Shown piece after piece: positions 37,825 to 45,580 of a DNA stretch of 64,000 nucleotides (its first letter is position 1; every line of letters starts with the position of its first letter). This DNA comes from Vibrio agarivorans (GTDB lineage: Bacteria > Pseudomonadota > Gammaproteobacteria > Enterobacterales > Vibrionaceae), in the NCBI RefSeq assembly GCF_030409635.1, contig NZ_JAUFQF010000004.1, positions 1,088,241 through 1,152,240 of the forward strand, in the 5' to 3' direction. The position numbers were made by a program, and so were the translations under genes. Under the pieces are notes generated by a model. The model searched no databases. It was given only the letters and a program-made list of their open reading frames with translations, and was not told the DNA's origin.

Positions 37825-37930
37825 AGGGCACTGTTCATAGCCTGTTGCTGTTTTTGTTTAGGGGAGTGAACTTAAGTTTGATTTTAAGATAAAAAAGGTT
37901 GAAGGTATGAGGAAAAAGGAAAAGACTTGT

Positions 37931-38014
37931 CCAGCCTCCAGCCTCCAGCCTCCAGCCTCCAGCCTCCAGCCTCCAGCCTCCAGCCTCCAGCCTCCAGCCT
38001 CCAGCCTCCAGCCT
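37931..38014 (+). repeat. Heptamer tandem array 2 (CCAGCCT, twelve units)
   Basis: Twelve perfect copies of CCAGCCT, 84 bases, in the gap between the acyltransferase gene and hldD. A GAGGAAAAAGG motif ends 11 bases before it and GGTTGAAGG lies at 37897-37905. Both neighbouring genes are on the minus strand, but the pyrimidine-rich strand is plus, as in the other arrays. No gene is associated here. Confidence 0.97.
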
Positions 38015-38104
38015 TTCTAGAACACAGAGTTCAGAGGTGGTCATTGCAACTCTAGAGCTCAAGCGCTCCCCCCTGTATTCTAAACTCGGTATTCCCTCTT
38101 CCTT

Positions 38105-39046
38105 TTAGCGATTAATCTCTGCCATATACTCAGCCACACCTTCCGCGACCGTCTTAAACGCATGATCACACCCCGCAGCGCGAAGCTTAGTCAAATCCGC
38201 CTGCGTATATTCTTGATAAGCGCCTTTCAAGTGCTCTGGGAACTGTATGGTCTCTACTTCCCCTTTGCCATGATACGCAATCACCGCTTTCGCAACTTCA
38301 TTAAACGACTCCGCATTACCAGTGCCTAGGTTGAAAATGCCCGATACGCCATTTTCCAAGAACCAAAGGTTCACAGCAGCCACATCACCGACAAACACAA
38401 AATCACGCTTAAAGTCTTCACTGCCAGCAAACAGCTTCGGGTTTTCACCCGCGTTCATTTGATTGTTCAAATGGAAAGCGACAGACGCCATTGAGCCTTT
38501 ATGCTGCTCACGTGGACCATAAACATTGAAATAACGGAAGCCAGTAACTTGCGAAAGCGTCTCGCCGTGCTCTTCGGCATCTTGCCATACGCGGCGAACA
38601 TAGTTATCAAACTGCTGCTTAGAGTAGCCGTAAACATTCAGCGCGCCTTCATATTGCTTCTCTTCGATGAACGTATCCGTTTCACCGTAAGTCGCGGCAG
38701 ATGAAGCGTATAGGAATGGAATTTCACGCTCAAGACAGTAGTGAAGCAGCTCTTTTGAATACTCATAGTTGTTGAGCATCATGTATTTGCCATCCCACTC
38801 AGTAGTAGCAGAGCAAGCACCTTCATGGAATACCGCATCGATAGGACCAAAATCATCACCGGCCATGATTTGAGTAAGGAAATCATCGCGATCCATATAA
38901 TCCGCAATATCCAAATCAACCAGGTTCTGGAACTTCTTACCGTTTTTCAGGTTGTCTACCACTAAAATATCGCTAATGCCTTTCTCATTTAAAGCTTTAA
39001 CAATATTGCTGCCAATCATACCAGCGCCACCCGTGACGATAATCAT
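38105..39046 (-). CDS. hldD: ADP-L-glycero-D-manno-heptose-6-epimerase HldD
   Basis: HldD (RfaD/GmhD) converts ADP-D,D-heptose to the L,D form used in the LPS inner core. It is an extended SDR with [10 protein letters not shown] (residues 5-14), the Tyr-x-x-x-Lys YGYSK, and [16 protein letters not shown]. The length of 313 is typical. AGGAAG precedes its ATG. hldD is the conserved left border of Vibrio surface-polysaccharide loci. Confidence 0.97.
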   Translation of the reverse strand: MIIVTGGAGMIGSNIVKALNEKGISDILVVDNLKNGKKFQNLVDLDIADYMDRDDFLTQIMAGDDFGPIDAVFHEGACSATTEWDGKYMMLNNYEYSKELLHYCLEREIPFLYASSAATYGETDTFIEEKQYEGALNVYGYSKQQFDNYVRRVWQDAEEHGETLSQVTGFRYFNVYGPREQHKGSMASVAFHLNNQMNAGENPKLFAGSEDFKRDFVFVGDVAAVNLWFLENGVSGIFNLGTGNAESFNEVAKAVIAYHGKGEVETIQFPEHLKGAYQEYTQADLTKLRAAGCDHAFKTVAEGVAEYMAEINR

Positions 39047-39148
39047 AACTACTTCCTATCTCTATGATGCGTAATGGGGGGAGTATAGCACTGGATAAAT
39101 ATTGGCAAAAGGGACGTGTGTTTAGTGGGTGAGTTATAGAAAAGATTT

Positions 39149-39280
39149 AACCCCACCCCAGCCCTCCCCTTGAAAAGGGGAGGGCTGGGGTGCTCGTAAA
39201 AGATTGAGCGAATCTCATAACCTCCAGCGATCGCGAAACTAGTCCCTCCCCCTGCTAAGGGGGAGGCTAGGAGGGGGTAA
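39149..39280. repeat. GC-rich palindromic repeat between hldD and rjg
   Basis: The fourth locus of the repeat family found at 8896, 13727 and 17158. A near-perfect 16-bp stem (CCCCAGCCCTCCCCTT with its complement, 39155-39190) is followed by about 50 unrelated bases and the other arm (CTCCCCCTGCTAAGGGGGAGG, GGAGGGGG). It can act as a bidirectional terminator for the two genes around it. Confidence 0.9.
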
Positions 39281-39298
39281 GCTCTTTCATTCTCAAAC

Positions 39299-40651
39299 TC
39301 ACACAACAATCCTTCCAGCAACTGTCTCGCCCAAGATTCCCGCAAACTCCGCCTTACCTTCAACCACCCCATGAATCAAATGCACCTCCTTCACCCCACC
39401 ATCAATCCCCTCAATAAACCGAAGTAAATCCTCCTGATCCGCATGCGCTGAATACCCAGACATCGAATGAATCTGCGCGTTAACCTCAACTACCTCATCA
39501 TCTATAACCACACGTTCCTCACCAGACTGAAGCGCATGCCCTAACGTCCCTTTCGCTTGATAGCCAGCAAAAATCACATCGGTTCTTTTATCAGGCAGCA
39601 GCGTCTTGAGATAATTAAGTATTCTCCCACCGGTACACATCCCCGAAGCCGCAATCACAATCGCAGGCTCCCCCGACTGCTTAAGTCGGTTGACGACTCT
39701 TTGATGTTCTCTGTAACCATCAATCGTGATGCACTGCTCAAAAGCCAATGGGTGCCGCCCTTGCTGCAGTTTGACTTTGGCTTCTTTGCTCCATAGCTTG
39801 CGATAGTGTCGATAGGCTTTAGTCACCCTATTGGCGAGCTTCGAATCTAGAATAATCGGTAGTCGGCTGGAGAGTTGATGGCGATGCATCAAAGACTCAA
39901 TATCAAACAGCAGCTCTTGAGTGCGGCCAACACTAAAGGCAGGAATGAGAATCACGCCGCCGTCTTCGAGAGAGCGGTTGATGATGGTTAGCAACCTCTG
40001 TGAACGCTGTTTGACGGATTCGTGTTGCTTGTCTCCATAAGTTGATTCAATAAATAGAAAGTCAGCGCGCTTAGGAGAAGCGGGATCAGGCAAAAGCGGT
40101 GTATTGCGAGGGCCGAGATCGCCAGAAAACACCACAACCTGCTCGTTATGTTTAATCTCAATATAAGCCGATCCGAGGATATGCCCAGCTGGTTGAAAGC
40201 GAGCATAACACGCTTTAATGCCGCTCAATGGCAGTGGTATCCATTGGTGATATTTCATCGGCTTGAGGTGCCTTTTAATAATACCAAGCACTCGCTTGGC
40301 TTGCCCAGCTTGTAGCCTTTGCAAAACTAACGCATCTAGCAGCATGAGTGGCACTAGGGCGCAGGTCGCTTCAGATGCATAAATCGGGCCTCGATAGCCT
40401 TTAGCGATCAGCCATGGCAACCTGCCGATGTGGTCAATATGGCTGTGAGTGAGGAGCACCGCATCGATGTGTTTTATTGAAAATGGAATGTCTAGAGGTT
40501 GATGCTCTTGGCCTTGGAATAACCCACAATCGATCAGCACACTTCTTTTTTGAATGGCAAGTTTATGACAGGAGCCTGTCACGGTGTGTTTACCACCGTG
40601 GTGAGTAACTTGTAAGTAAGGTGTTAGATTTACGTGTGCTTGTATTTCCAT
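39299..40651 (-). CDS. rjg: Metallo-beta-lactamase/beta-CASP exonuclease Rjg
   Basis: This protein (450 residues) is the RNA-processing-type MBL/beta-CASP protein used as the right-junction gene of Vibrio polysaccharide loci. HSHIDHIGR (the HxHxDH motif), the beta-CASP PAFSVGR, the ESTYGD segment and the terminal GYSAHAD and HLIHG are seen. ATG 40651 (MEIQAHVN) is chosen; ATG 40666 and TTG 40675 are alternatives and none has a clear ribosome site. Here rjg directly neighbours hldD, and the polysaccharide cluster lies on its other side. Confidence 0.85.
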   Translation of the reverse strand: MEIQAHVNLTPYLQVTHHGGKHTVTGSCHKLAIQKRSVLIDCGLFQGQEHQPLDIPFSIKHIDAVLLTHSHIDHIGRLPWLIAKGYRGPIYASEATCALVPLMLLDALVLQRLQAGQAKRVLGIIKRHLKPMKYHQWIPLPLSGIKACYARFQPAGHILGSAYIEIKHNEQVVVFSGDLGPRNTPLLPDPASPKRADFLFIESTYGDKQHESVKQRSQRLLTIINRSLEDGGVILIPAFSVGRTQELLFDIESLMHRHQLSSRLPIILDSKLANRVTKAYRHYRKLWSKEAKVKLQQGRHPLAFEQCITIDGYREHQRVVNRLKQSGEPAIVIAASGMCTGGRILNYLKTLLPDKRTDVIFAGYQAKGTLGHALQSGEERVVIDDEVVEVNAQIHSMSGYSAHADQEDLLRFIEGIDGGVKEVHLIHGVVEGKAEFAGILGETVAGRIVV

Positions 40652-40850
40652 TTGGTGTATACCCATAGATACCAATGAATTTCATTGATTAATCTTATCT
40701 TTACTGTCGTTTATTCATCCACTTCAACCCAAATGCCTACGAGGCATCACGCATTAATTTATGAAATTGTCATCTACTGGGAGTTACATTTTGTACCCTG
40801 TTGAGTTACAATCGCGCCTCTAAAAAATACATACTATAAAAAATAACTTT

Positions 40851-40884
40851 GCCTTTAGGAGCCAAACCTAAGGGCGGTAGCGTA
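40851..40884 (+). promoter_or_regulatory. JUMPstart with ops element (RfaH recruitment)
   Basis: The stretch GCCTTTAGGAGCCAAACC followed by TAAGGGCGGTAGCGTA matches the JUMPstart consensus, and its core GGCGGTAGCGT at 40873-40883 is the ops element, which pauses RNA polymerase and recruits the antiterminator RfaH. It lies 64 bases before the first polysaccharide gene, so the long cluster downstream is expected to be RfaH-dependent. Confidence 0.92.
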
Positions 40885-40906
40885 CCAAAATGATGGTTTT
40901 GGTACG
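40881..40906 (+). promoter_or_regulatory. Perfect hairpin overlapping the ops element
   Basis: CGTACCAAAA and TTTTGGTACG form a 10-bp perfect stem around TGATGG. Its left arm contains the last three bases of ops. It is not a terminator because no T tract follows it. Confidence 0.85.
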
Positions 40907-40947
40907 AAAGTTACACAACGTTACGGCTTCGGACAAAGGTTAGTTTC

Positions 40948-42279
40948 ATGACGGCCCAAACAAAACAGCACCTTAATTCCAATAAATACAAGGTGAGTGT
41001 TAAGGTAGCTCGCTGGCTACCATTGACTGTTTTTATGCCTCTTGCGGTGAACGCTTCACCGTGGGTCGAAACTAACGATCCCTTTCTTAGAGCCTCTCTA
41101 CACAAACTATCTGACAATTTATTGTTGCAAGCGCCGCTCAGTAGCTACCCATTGCGCTGGAACGTGATCGGGGACGATATTAAACGCGCCCATACGCCAG
41201 ACAACACACGCTATGCCGTGCAGTATGTTCGTCACACAATGAACAATGCACAGTTTGCTCGTGGCAACGTGATGGCGAAAGCGATTTATCAATCGAATCC
41301 GCAGGCTCATTTGGGTTACGGTTCGATGGGTACTGACCATTGGGGCATTTATACGAGCTACGACCACATGAGCGAAGACTTTTCGTTTCGGCTGAGTATT
41401 AACTATGCCGACTCGATGAAGCCGACAAGTTATTTATCGGGCGTCGAGTCTGACTACGATACCGATGTGAACTTCAAAGGCAGTCACTTATCGTTTAATG
41501 CGGGTTTTGCACTTATCTCACTGGGCTATCTAGAGCGCTGGTGGGGGCCGACATGGCAACATAACCTACAACAAGGAAACTTTGGCGAGAACTCTCCGTC
41601 ATTGCAACTGTCTTGGGTAGGCGATCAAATGCCAGTGATCGGGTTTTGGAATTTAGATAGTGCTATCAATTATATCAACCAAGAGTCCAATTACGTATGG
41701 TTAAACCGCTTTACCGCGAAACCTATGGCGCAATTAGAGTTTGGTCTTAACTATCAACTTTCAGATAAAGACAATCAAGATGAGAAATTGGCCAGTTATG
41801 GTATCGATGCTCGCTTATCTTTACCGAAAGTCGCTCAATTATCACATGCGGTTTATGCCAATTGGCAACAGACCCAATTTGGCCATGATTCTCAAGCGAC
41901 AAGCTATGGTTGGGAAGGTCAGTTCCAAGCTTTTGATGCGGAAATGACGCTCGTCTTGGAAGGTCAGCATGTCGATGAGCAGCAGCGTGATCGTTGGACA
42001 GGTGCACAGCAGCAGGTGCTGAATGAATACTCTTCGTTGCTTTGGGGAGATAGCGCCTCTGTCGCACTATATGCGCTACTCAATAATGACCATCGAATAA
42101 CGGCGGTTTATCGAAACTCTGAGTCTGATAGCACGCAAGAAAAAGCCACCCAAATTGATTATCACATCCCATTCCAGCAAGGCATGTTCAGCTTTGGATT
42201 GGGATACATCGATTATACCTCTTTAACCAAAACCATTGATGAGCCTAACTTCCTCTTTGGTTACGAATACCGTTACTAA
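40948..42279 (+). CDS. Wzi-family outer-membrane protein 2 (WbfE-like)
   Basis: A 443-residue capsule assembly Wzi-family protein, an outer-membrane barrel with a signal peptide ending near VNASPW, and a terminal aromatic (EYRY). The mature start SPWVETNDPFLRASLHKLSD resembles the 34515 protein (APWVNPDDIHLRADIQALSS), so the two are paralogues. Its place before an OtnA/WbfF-like gene and Wzz matches wbfE in the V. cholerae O139 and O37 clusters. It is the first gene after the ops element. Confidence 0.85.
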   Translation: MTAQTKQHLNSNKYKVSVKVARWLPLTVFMPLAVNASPWVETNDPFLRASLHKLSDNLLLQAPLSSYPLRWNVIGDDIKRAHTPDNTRYAVQYVRHTMNNAQFARGNVMAKAIYQSNPQAHLGYGSMGTDHWGIYTSYDHMSEDFSFRLSINYADSMKPTSYLSGVESDYDTDVNFKGSHLSFNAGFALISLGYLERWWGPTWQHNLQQGNFGENSPSLQLSWVGDQMPVIGFWNLDSAINYINQESNYVWLNRFTAKPMAQLEFGLNYQLSDKDNQDEKLASYGIDARLSLPKVAQLSHAVYANWQQTQFGHDSQATSYGWEGQFQAFDAEMTLVLEGQHVDEQQRDRWTGAQQQVLNEYSSLLWGDSASVALYALLNNDHRITAVYRNSESDSTQEKATQIDYHIPFQQGMFSFGLGYIDYTSLTKTIDEPNFLFGYEYRY

Positions 42280-42311
42280 CTATCTGCGTTAGCAAGGAAC
42301 TTAAACGTCAC

Positions 42312-44981
42312 ATGAAGTTGTTTAATAAAGTTACTTTGGCGACTAGCTTAATCGTCAGTCAATTGGCCTGGGCACAACCGACCCCAGCGCAAATTGAGCA
42401 ATTTAAAAAACTGCCAAAAGCGCAACAAGAGCAGTTAGCTCGTCAATATGGCGTTGACTTAAATGCCTTGAACGCAGGAAGTGCATCATCTCAGCCACAG
42501 CAGCCTGTTGCGGCACCAGAAAAAACAATGCCGACACCGACACCGGAGGCGCCCGCTAAGGAGATTAAACAGTCTACTGAGCTAACGGCGTTTGGTTATG
42601 ATGTGCTGAAAGGCATACCTGATACATTTACGACTTTCGATAGCATTCCTGTTCCGAACGATTACATCATCGGCCCAGGTGATGAAATTCGCATTCAAAT
42701 GTTCGGTAAAGAGGACGGAGAAGAGTTAGCAACGGTTGATCGTAATGGTCAAATTTCATTGCCACGCATTGGTCCTGTTAGTGTTGCTGGCAAATCTTTT
42801 AGTCAGGTCAACGCAGAGTTAACCGCACTGATCCAAGAGCGAATTATCGGTGGTAACGTGCTTGTCTCTATGGGCAATATGCGCATGATGCAAGTCTTTA
42901 TTACTGGTGAAGCCACTCAACCAGGCGCTTACAATGTCAGCGGTGTTACGACTCTCACTCAAGCTTTGATTGCCGCTGGTGGTGTGAAAGAAACGGGCTC
43001 ATTGCGTGAAGTGCAACTGAAGCGTGAAGGCAAAGTGGTTGCGATACTCGACCTATACGATCTATTGCTCAATGGTGACTCAAGCCAAGATGTGCGTTTA
43101 GAAAAAGGCGATACGCTGTTTATACCGGCTAAAAAATCAACGGTGACCATTTCAGGTGAAGTGCTAAGAGCCGCACATTTTGAGTTGGTTGAGCCGACGC
43201 CTTTATCTGAGGTGATTGATTATGCGGGCGGGACAAAAGCCGCGGCGTATTTGGGCACAGTCAGCGTACGTCGTCAGACTCAATCGGGTATTGTCGTTGA
43301 TACGGTTGATCTTAATAAATCATCGGGTCGCAATTTCAAGATCCAAGACGGTGATGAAATCTTTATCTCGAAAGCCAACCAATACTTCGTTAATGCGGTG
43401 GGTGTTCGCGGTCAAGCGACCCGTCAAGGTGTCCATGAGTTTAAAGTCGGCATGCGTGTGTCTGATATCTTTAAATCGATTGATAAAGACCTTCGCGCAG
43501 GCGCTGAGCTTGACTACGCTCTGATTGTGCGAGAAAAGTCGCTGCGTGGTGAAGTGGAAGTTCTGCAATTTAGCTTGAGAAAGGCCATCACTAAACCTAA
43601 CTCAAAAGATGATGTGGTGCTAAATAATCGTGACCACATCTTTATCCTAAGTAATAACGTAGATTCAGAGTTTTGGTATGGCCGAGGCTCGCAAAGTGAA
43701 GCCACGCTTGAAATGGAGCGTTTGACTCAAGCTCAAGAGCAACGCGCAGAAGCGCAGCGCAATGCTCGTCAAGGTGGTCAAGAGCAAACGACCGTCGACG
43801 CGCAAACTGGCGCTGTGACAGAAAACTCTCCAACGCAAAACGAAGAAGGCCAAGCGAAGGTGTCAGAAATCGCTGACTCAAACCAGCTTTCTCACCGAGC
43901 TAAAGAGCTCGAGCCTATCATTGAGCGCTTAAAAGAGCAGTCGCATCAAGGGGCGCCGGTGCAGTTAGTTGAGATCACCGGTGACGTAAAATACCCAGGT
44001 ATTTACCCGCTGACGAAAGGCATGGAAACGGCTGACTTGATTGTTGCTGCTGGCGGCTTACTAGAGTCTGCGTTTGTATCTCAAGCTGAACTGACTCGCT
44101 TTAATAGCGGTAACTATGAAGATGAGACAACGGCATTAAGCCATCAGCGTATTGATTTGAGTGCATTATTGGCAGGTAACCCAGATGCCTCACCTCGCCT
44201 ACACTCGAAAGACCGTTTGATTATCTTCAAAAAGCCAACCTGGCAGTCAGAAATGGTGGTTGAGCTGCAAGGTGAAGTGATGTTCCCTGGTAGCTATGCA
44301 GTCAATCGCGGCGACACTATTCGCGACTTGGTTGAACGCGCGGGTGGTCTTACCGAATTTGCTTACCCAGATGGCGCTGTATATGCACGTGAGCGTTTGA
44401 AGCTTCGTGAGCAGCAACAGATGCAGTTCCTTCGTGGGCAGCTAGAGCAACAAATTGCGGGTTTGACTCTACGTAAAAACTCGTCATCGGCAAGTTTCTC
44501 ATCGAGCCCAACAGAAGCGATGCAGTTGGTACAAAACCTCACCTCGACACCAGCACTTGGTCGTATGGTCATTGATATGCCCGCGATTCTAAACGGTGAC
44601 GATGAAGCGGATGTGGTTTTAGCCAATAAAGATAAGCTGTTTATTCCTGAGTATGAGAAAACGGTTTCTATTATTGGTGAAGTTCAGTTCACTTCGACAC
44701 ATACGTTTGATAACTCGAAAACTGTCGACGACTACCTAAACCTTGCAGGCGGCACGAATAAACAAGCTGACACCGACCGTGTTTACGTTGTCCGCGCTGA
44801 CGGCTCAGTCATGATCCCGAATAACTCATACTGGTTTAGCCGTAGCAGCGAGTCATTACAGCCAGGCGATACGATCATCGTGCCTGTGGACGTGGATTAC
44901 TTAGATGGTCTAAGCACGATTACTTCGGCAACGCAGATCCTTTACCAGTTGGGTGTTGCTTGGAGTGCCATCAAGGACTAA
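42312..44981 (+). CDS. Polysaccharide export protein with multiple SLBB domains (OtnA/WbfF-like)
   Basis: An 889-residue exported protein (signal peptide ending near AWAQ), with the Poly_export domain beginning at YIIGPGDEI (about residue 118) and six SLBB-like domains starting near residues 193, 277, 361, 551, 648 and 783. It is much larger than Wza and lacks Wza's lipoprotein Cys. Related OtnA/WbfF proteins export the V. cholerae O139 capsule. A charged, Gln-rich linker lies at about 470-540. It is 32 bases behind the Wzi gene. Confidence 0.9.
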   Translation: MKLFNKVTLATSLIVSQLAWAQPTPAQIEQFKKLPKAQQEQLARQYGVDLNALNAGSASSQPQQPVAAPEKTMPTPTPEAPAKEIKQSTELTAFGYDVLKGIPDTFTTFDSIPVPNDYIIGPGDEIRIQMFGKEDGEELATVDRNGQISLPRIGPVSVAGKSFSQVNAELTALIQERIIGGNVLVSMGNMRMMQVFITGEATQPGAYNVSGVTTLTQALIAAGGVKETGSLREVQLKREGKVVAILDLYDLLLNGDSSQDVRLEKGDTLFIPAKKSTVTISGEVLRAAHFELVEPTPLSEVIDYAGGTKAAAYLGTVSVRRQTQSGIVVDTVDLNKSSGRNFKIQDGDEIFISKANQYFVNAVGVRGQATRQGVHEFKVGMRVSDIFKSIDKDLRAGAELDYALIVREKSLRGEVEVLQFSLRKAITKPNSKDDVVLNNRDHIFILSNNVDSEFWYGRGSQSEATLEMERLTQAQEQRAEAQRNARQGGQEQTTVDAQTGAVTENSPTQNEEGQAKVSEIADSNQLSHRAKELEPIIERLKEQSHQGAPVQLVEITGDVKYPGIYPLTKGMETADLIVAAGGLLESAFVSQAELTRFNSGNYEDETTALSHQRIDLSALLAGNPDASPRLHSKDRLIIFKKPTWQSEMVVELQGEVMFPGSYAVNRGDTIRDLVERAGGLTEFAYPDGAVYARERLKLREQQQMQFLRGQLEQQIAGLTLRKNSSSASFSSSPTEAMQLVQNLTSTPALGRMVIDMPAILNGDDEADVVLANKDKLFIPEYEKTVSIIGEVQFTSTHTFDNSKTVDDYLNLAGGTNKQADTDRVYVVRADGSVMIPNNSYWFSRSSESLQPGDTIIVPVDVDYLDGLSTITSATQILYQLGVAWSAIKD

Positions 44982-45027
44982 TGGTTGAAGCCAAGGTTGG
45001 AGGAAAAAGGCTTGAGGAGTTACGCTT

Positions 45028-45069
45028 TTCAACCTTCAACCTTCAACCTTCAACCTTCAACTTTCAACC
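45028..45069 (+). repeat. Heptamer tandem array 3 (TTCAACC, six units)
   Basis: Four perfect TTCAACC units, one TTCAACT, one more TTCAACC. GAGGAAAAAGG at 45000-45010 precedes it, and GGTTGAAG, the reverse complement of a unit plus one base, lies at 44983-44990. It sits after the OtnA-like gene and 99 bases before the four-helix-bundle gene. Confidence 0.95.
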
Positions 45070-45168
45070 TAGATGACTTTTTGATTTAACTCGCAGTCTC
45101 AAACAGAGCTTTTGTGTTCTCTTACTCATACTGTAACTCTGCTCACTTTAAACTCAGTGGGCAATAGA

Positions 45169-45519
45169 ATGAGATTCGAGAAACTCGATATTTGGAAGCG
45201 TTCAAGCAAGTTAAGTTGTGATATCTATCTTGTGACAAAATCCTTAAAAGATTATGGATTCAAAGATCAGATAACGAGAGCTGGTTTGTCTATACCGTCA
45301 AATATTGCAGAGGGAGAAGAACGTGATAGCCTCAAAGAGAAAGTTCGATTTTTGAACATAGCTCAAGGCTCAACAGCAGAGCTTATCACCCAGCTAATGA
45401 TTGGTATAAGGATCGGCTACATAGACAACACTATAGGTAGCACTCTCATCAGAGAAGCAAAACAACTTTATGCGATGATAAAGTCATTAATCAAAGCCAA
45501 ACAAACCCAAATGAACTGA
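45169..45519 (+). CDS. Four-helix-bundle protein (S23/IVP family)
   Basis: A 116-residue protein of the TIGR02436/S23 family, first known from 23S rRNA intervening sequences and structurally close to the Avd protein of diversity-generating retroelements. The family core QITRAGLSIPSNIAEGEERDS is seen at about residues 33-53. ATG 45169 (MRFEKLDIWKRS) is the family start; an in-frame longer start at 45112 is not supported. No rRNA is nearby. The gene is flanked by heptamer repeats on both sides. A decayed copy lies at 48045. Confidence 0.9.
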   Translation: MRFEKLDIWKRSSKLSCDIYLVTKSLKDYGFKDQITRAGLSIPSNIAEGEERDSLKEKVRFLNIAQGSTAELITQLMIGIRIGYIDNTIGSTLIREAKQLYAMIKSLIKAKQTQMN

Positions 45520-45548
45520 CAACGTAGTAGGAAGCTGAAGTTATAGAT

Positions 45549-45571
45549 CCTCCAGCCTTCTACCTTCAACC
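45549..45571 (+). repeat. Degenerate heptamer run after the four-helix-bundle gene
   Basis: Three non-identical seven-base units in register, CCTCCAG, CCTTCTA and CCTTCAA, followed by CC. The first is a rotation of the unit of array 2 and the last of array 3. It closes the bundle gene's insert 30 bases after its stop and 10 bases before the wzz start. Confidence 0.75.
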
Positions 45572-45580
45572 AAGAAAATT

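Noticed and set aside
37835..38062. A 75-codon minus-strand frame over array 2 (GGWRLEA repeats)
   Set aside because: A translation artefact of the CCAGCCT array.
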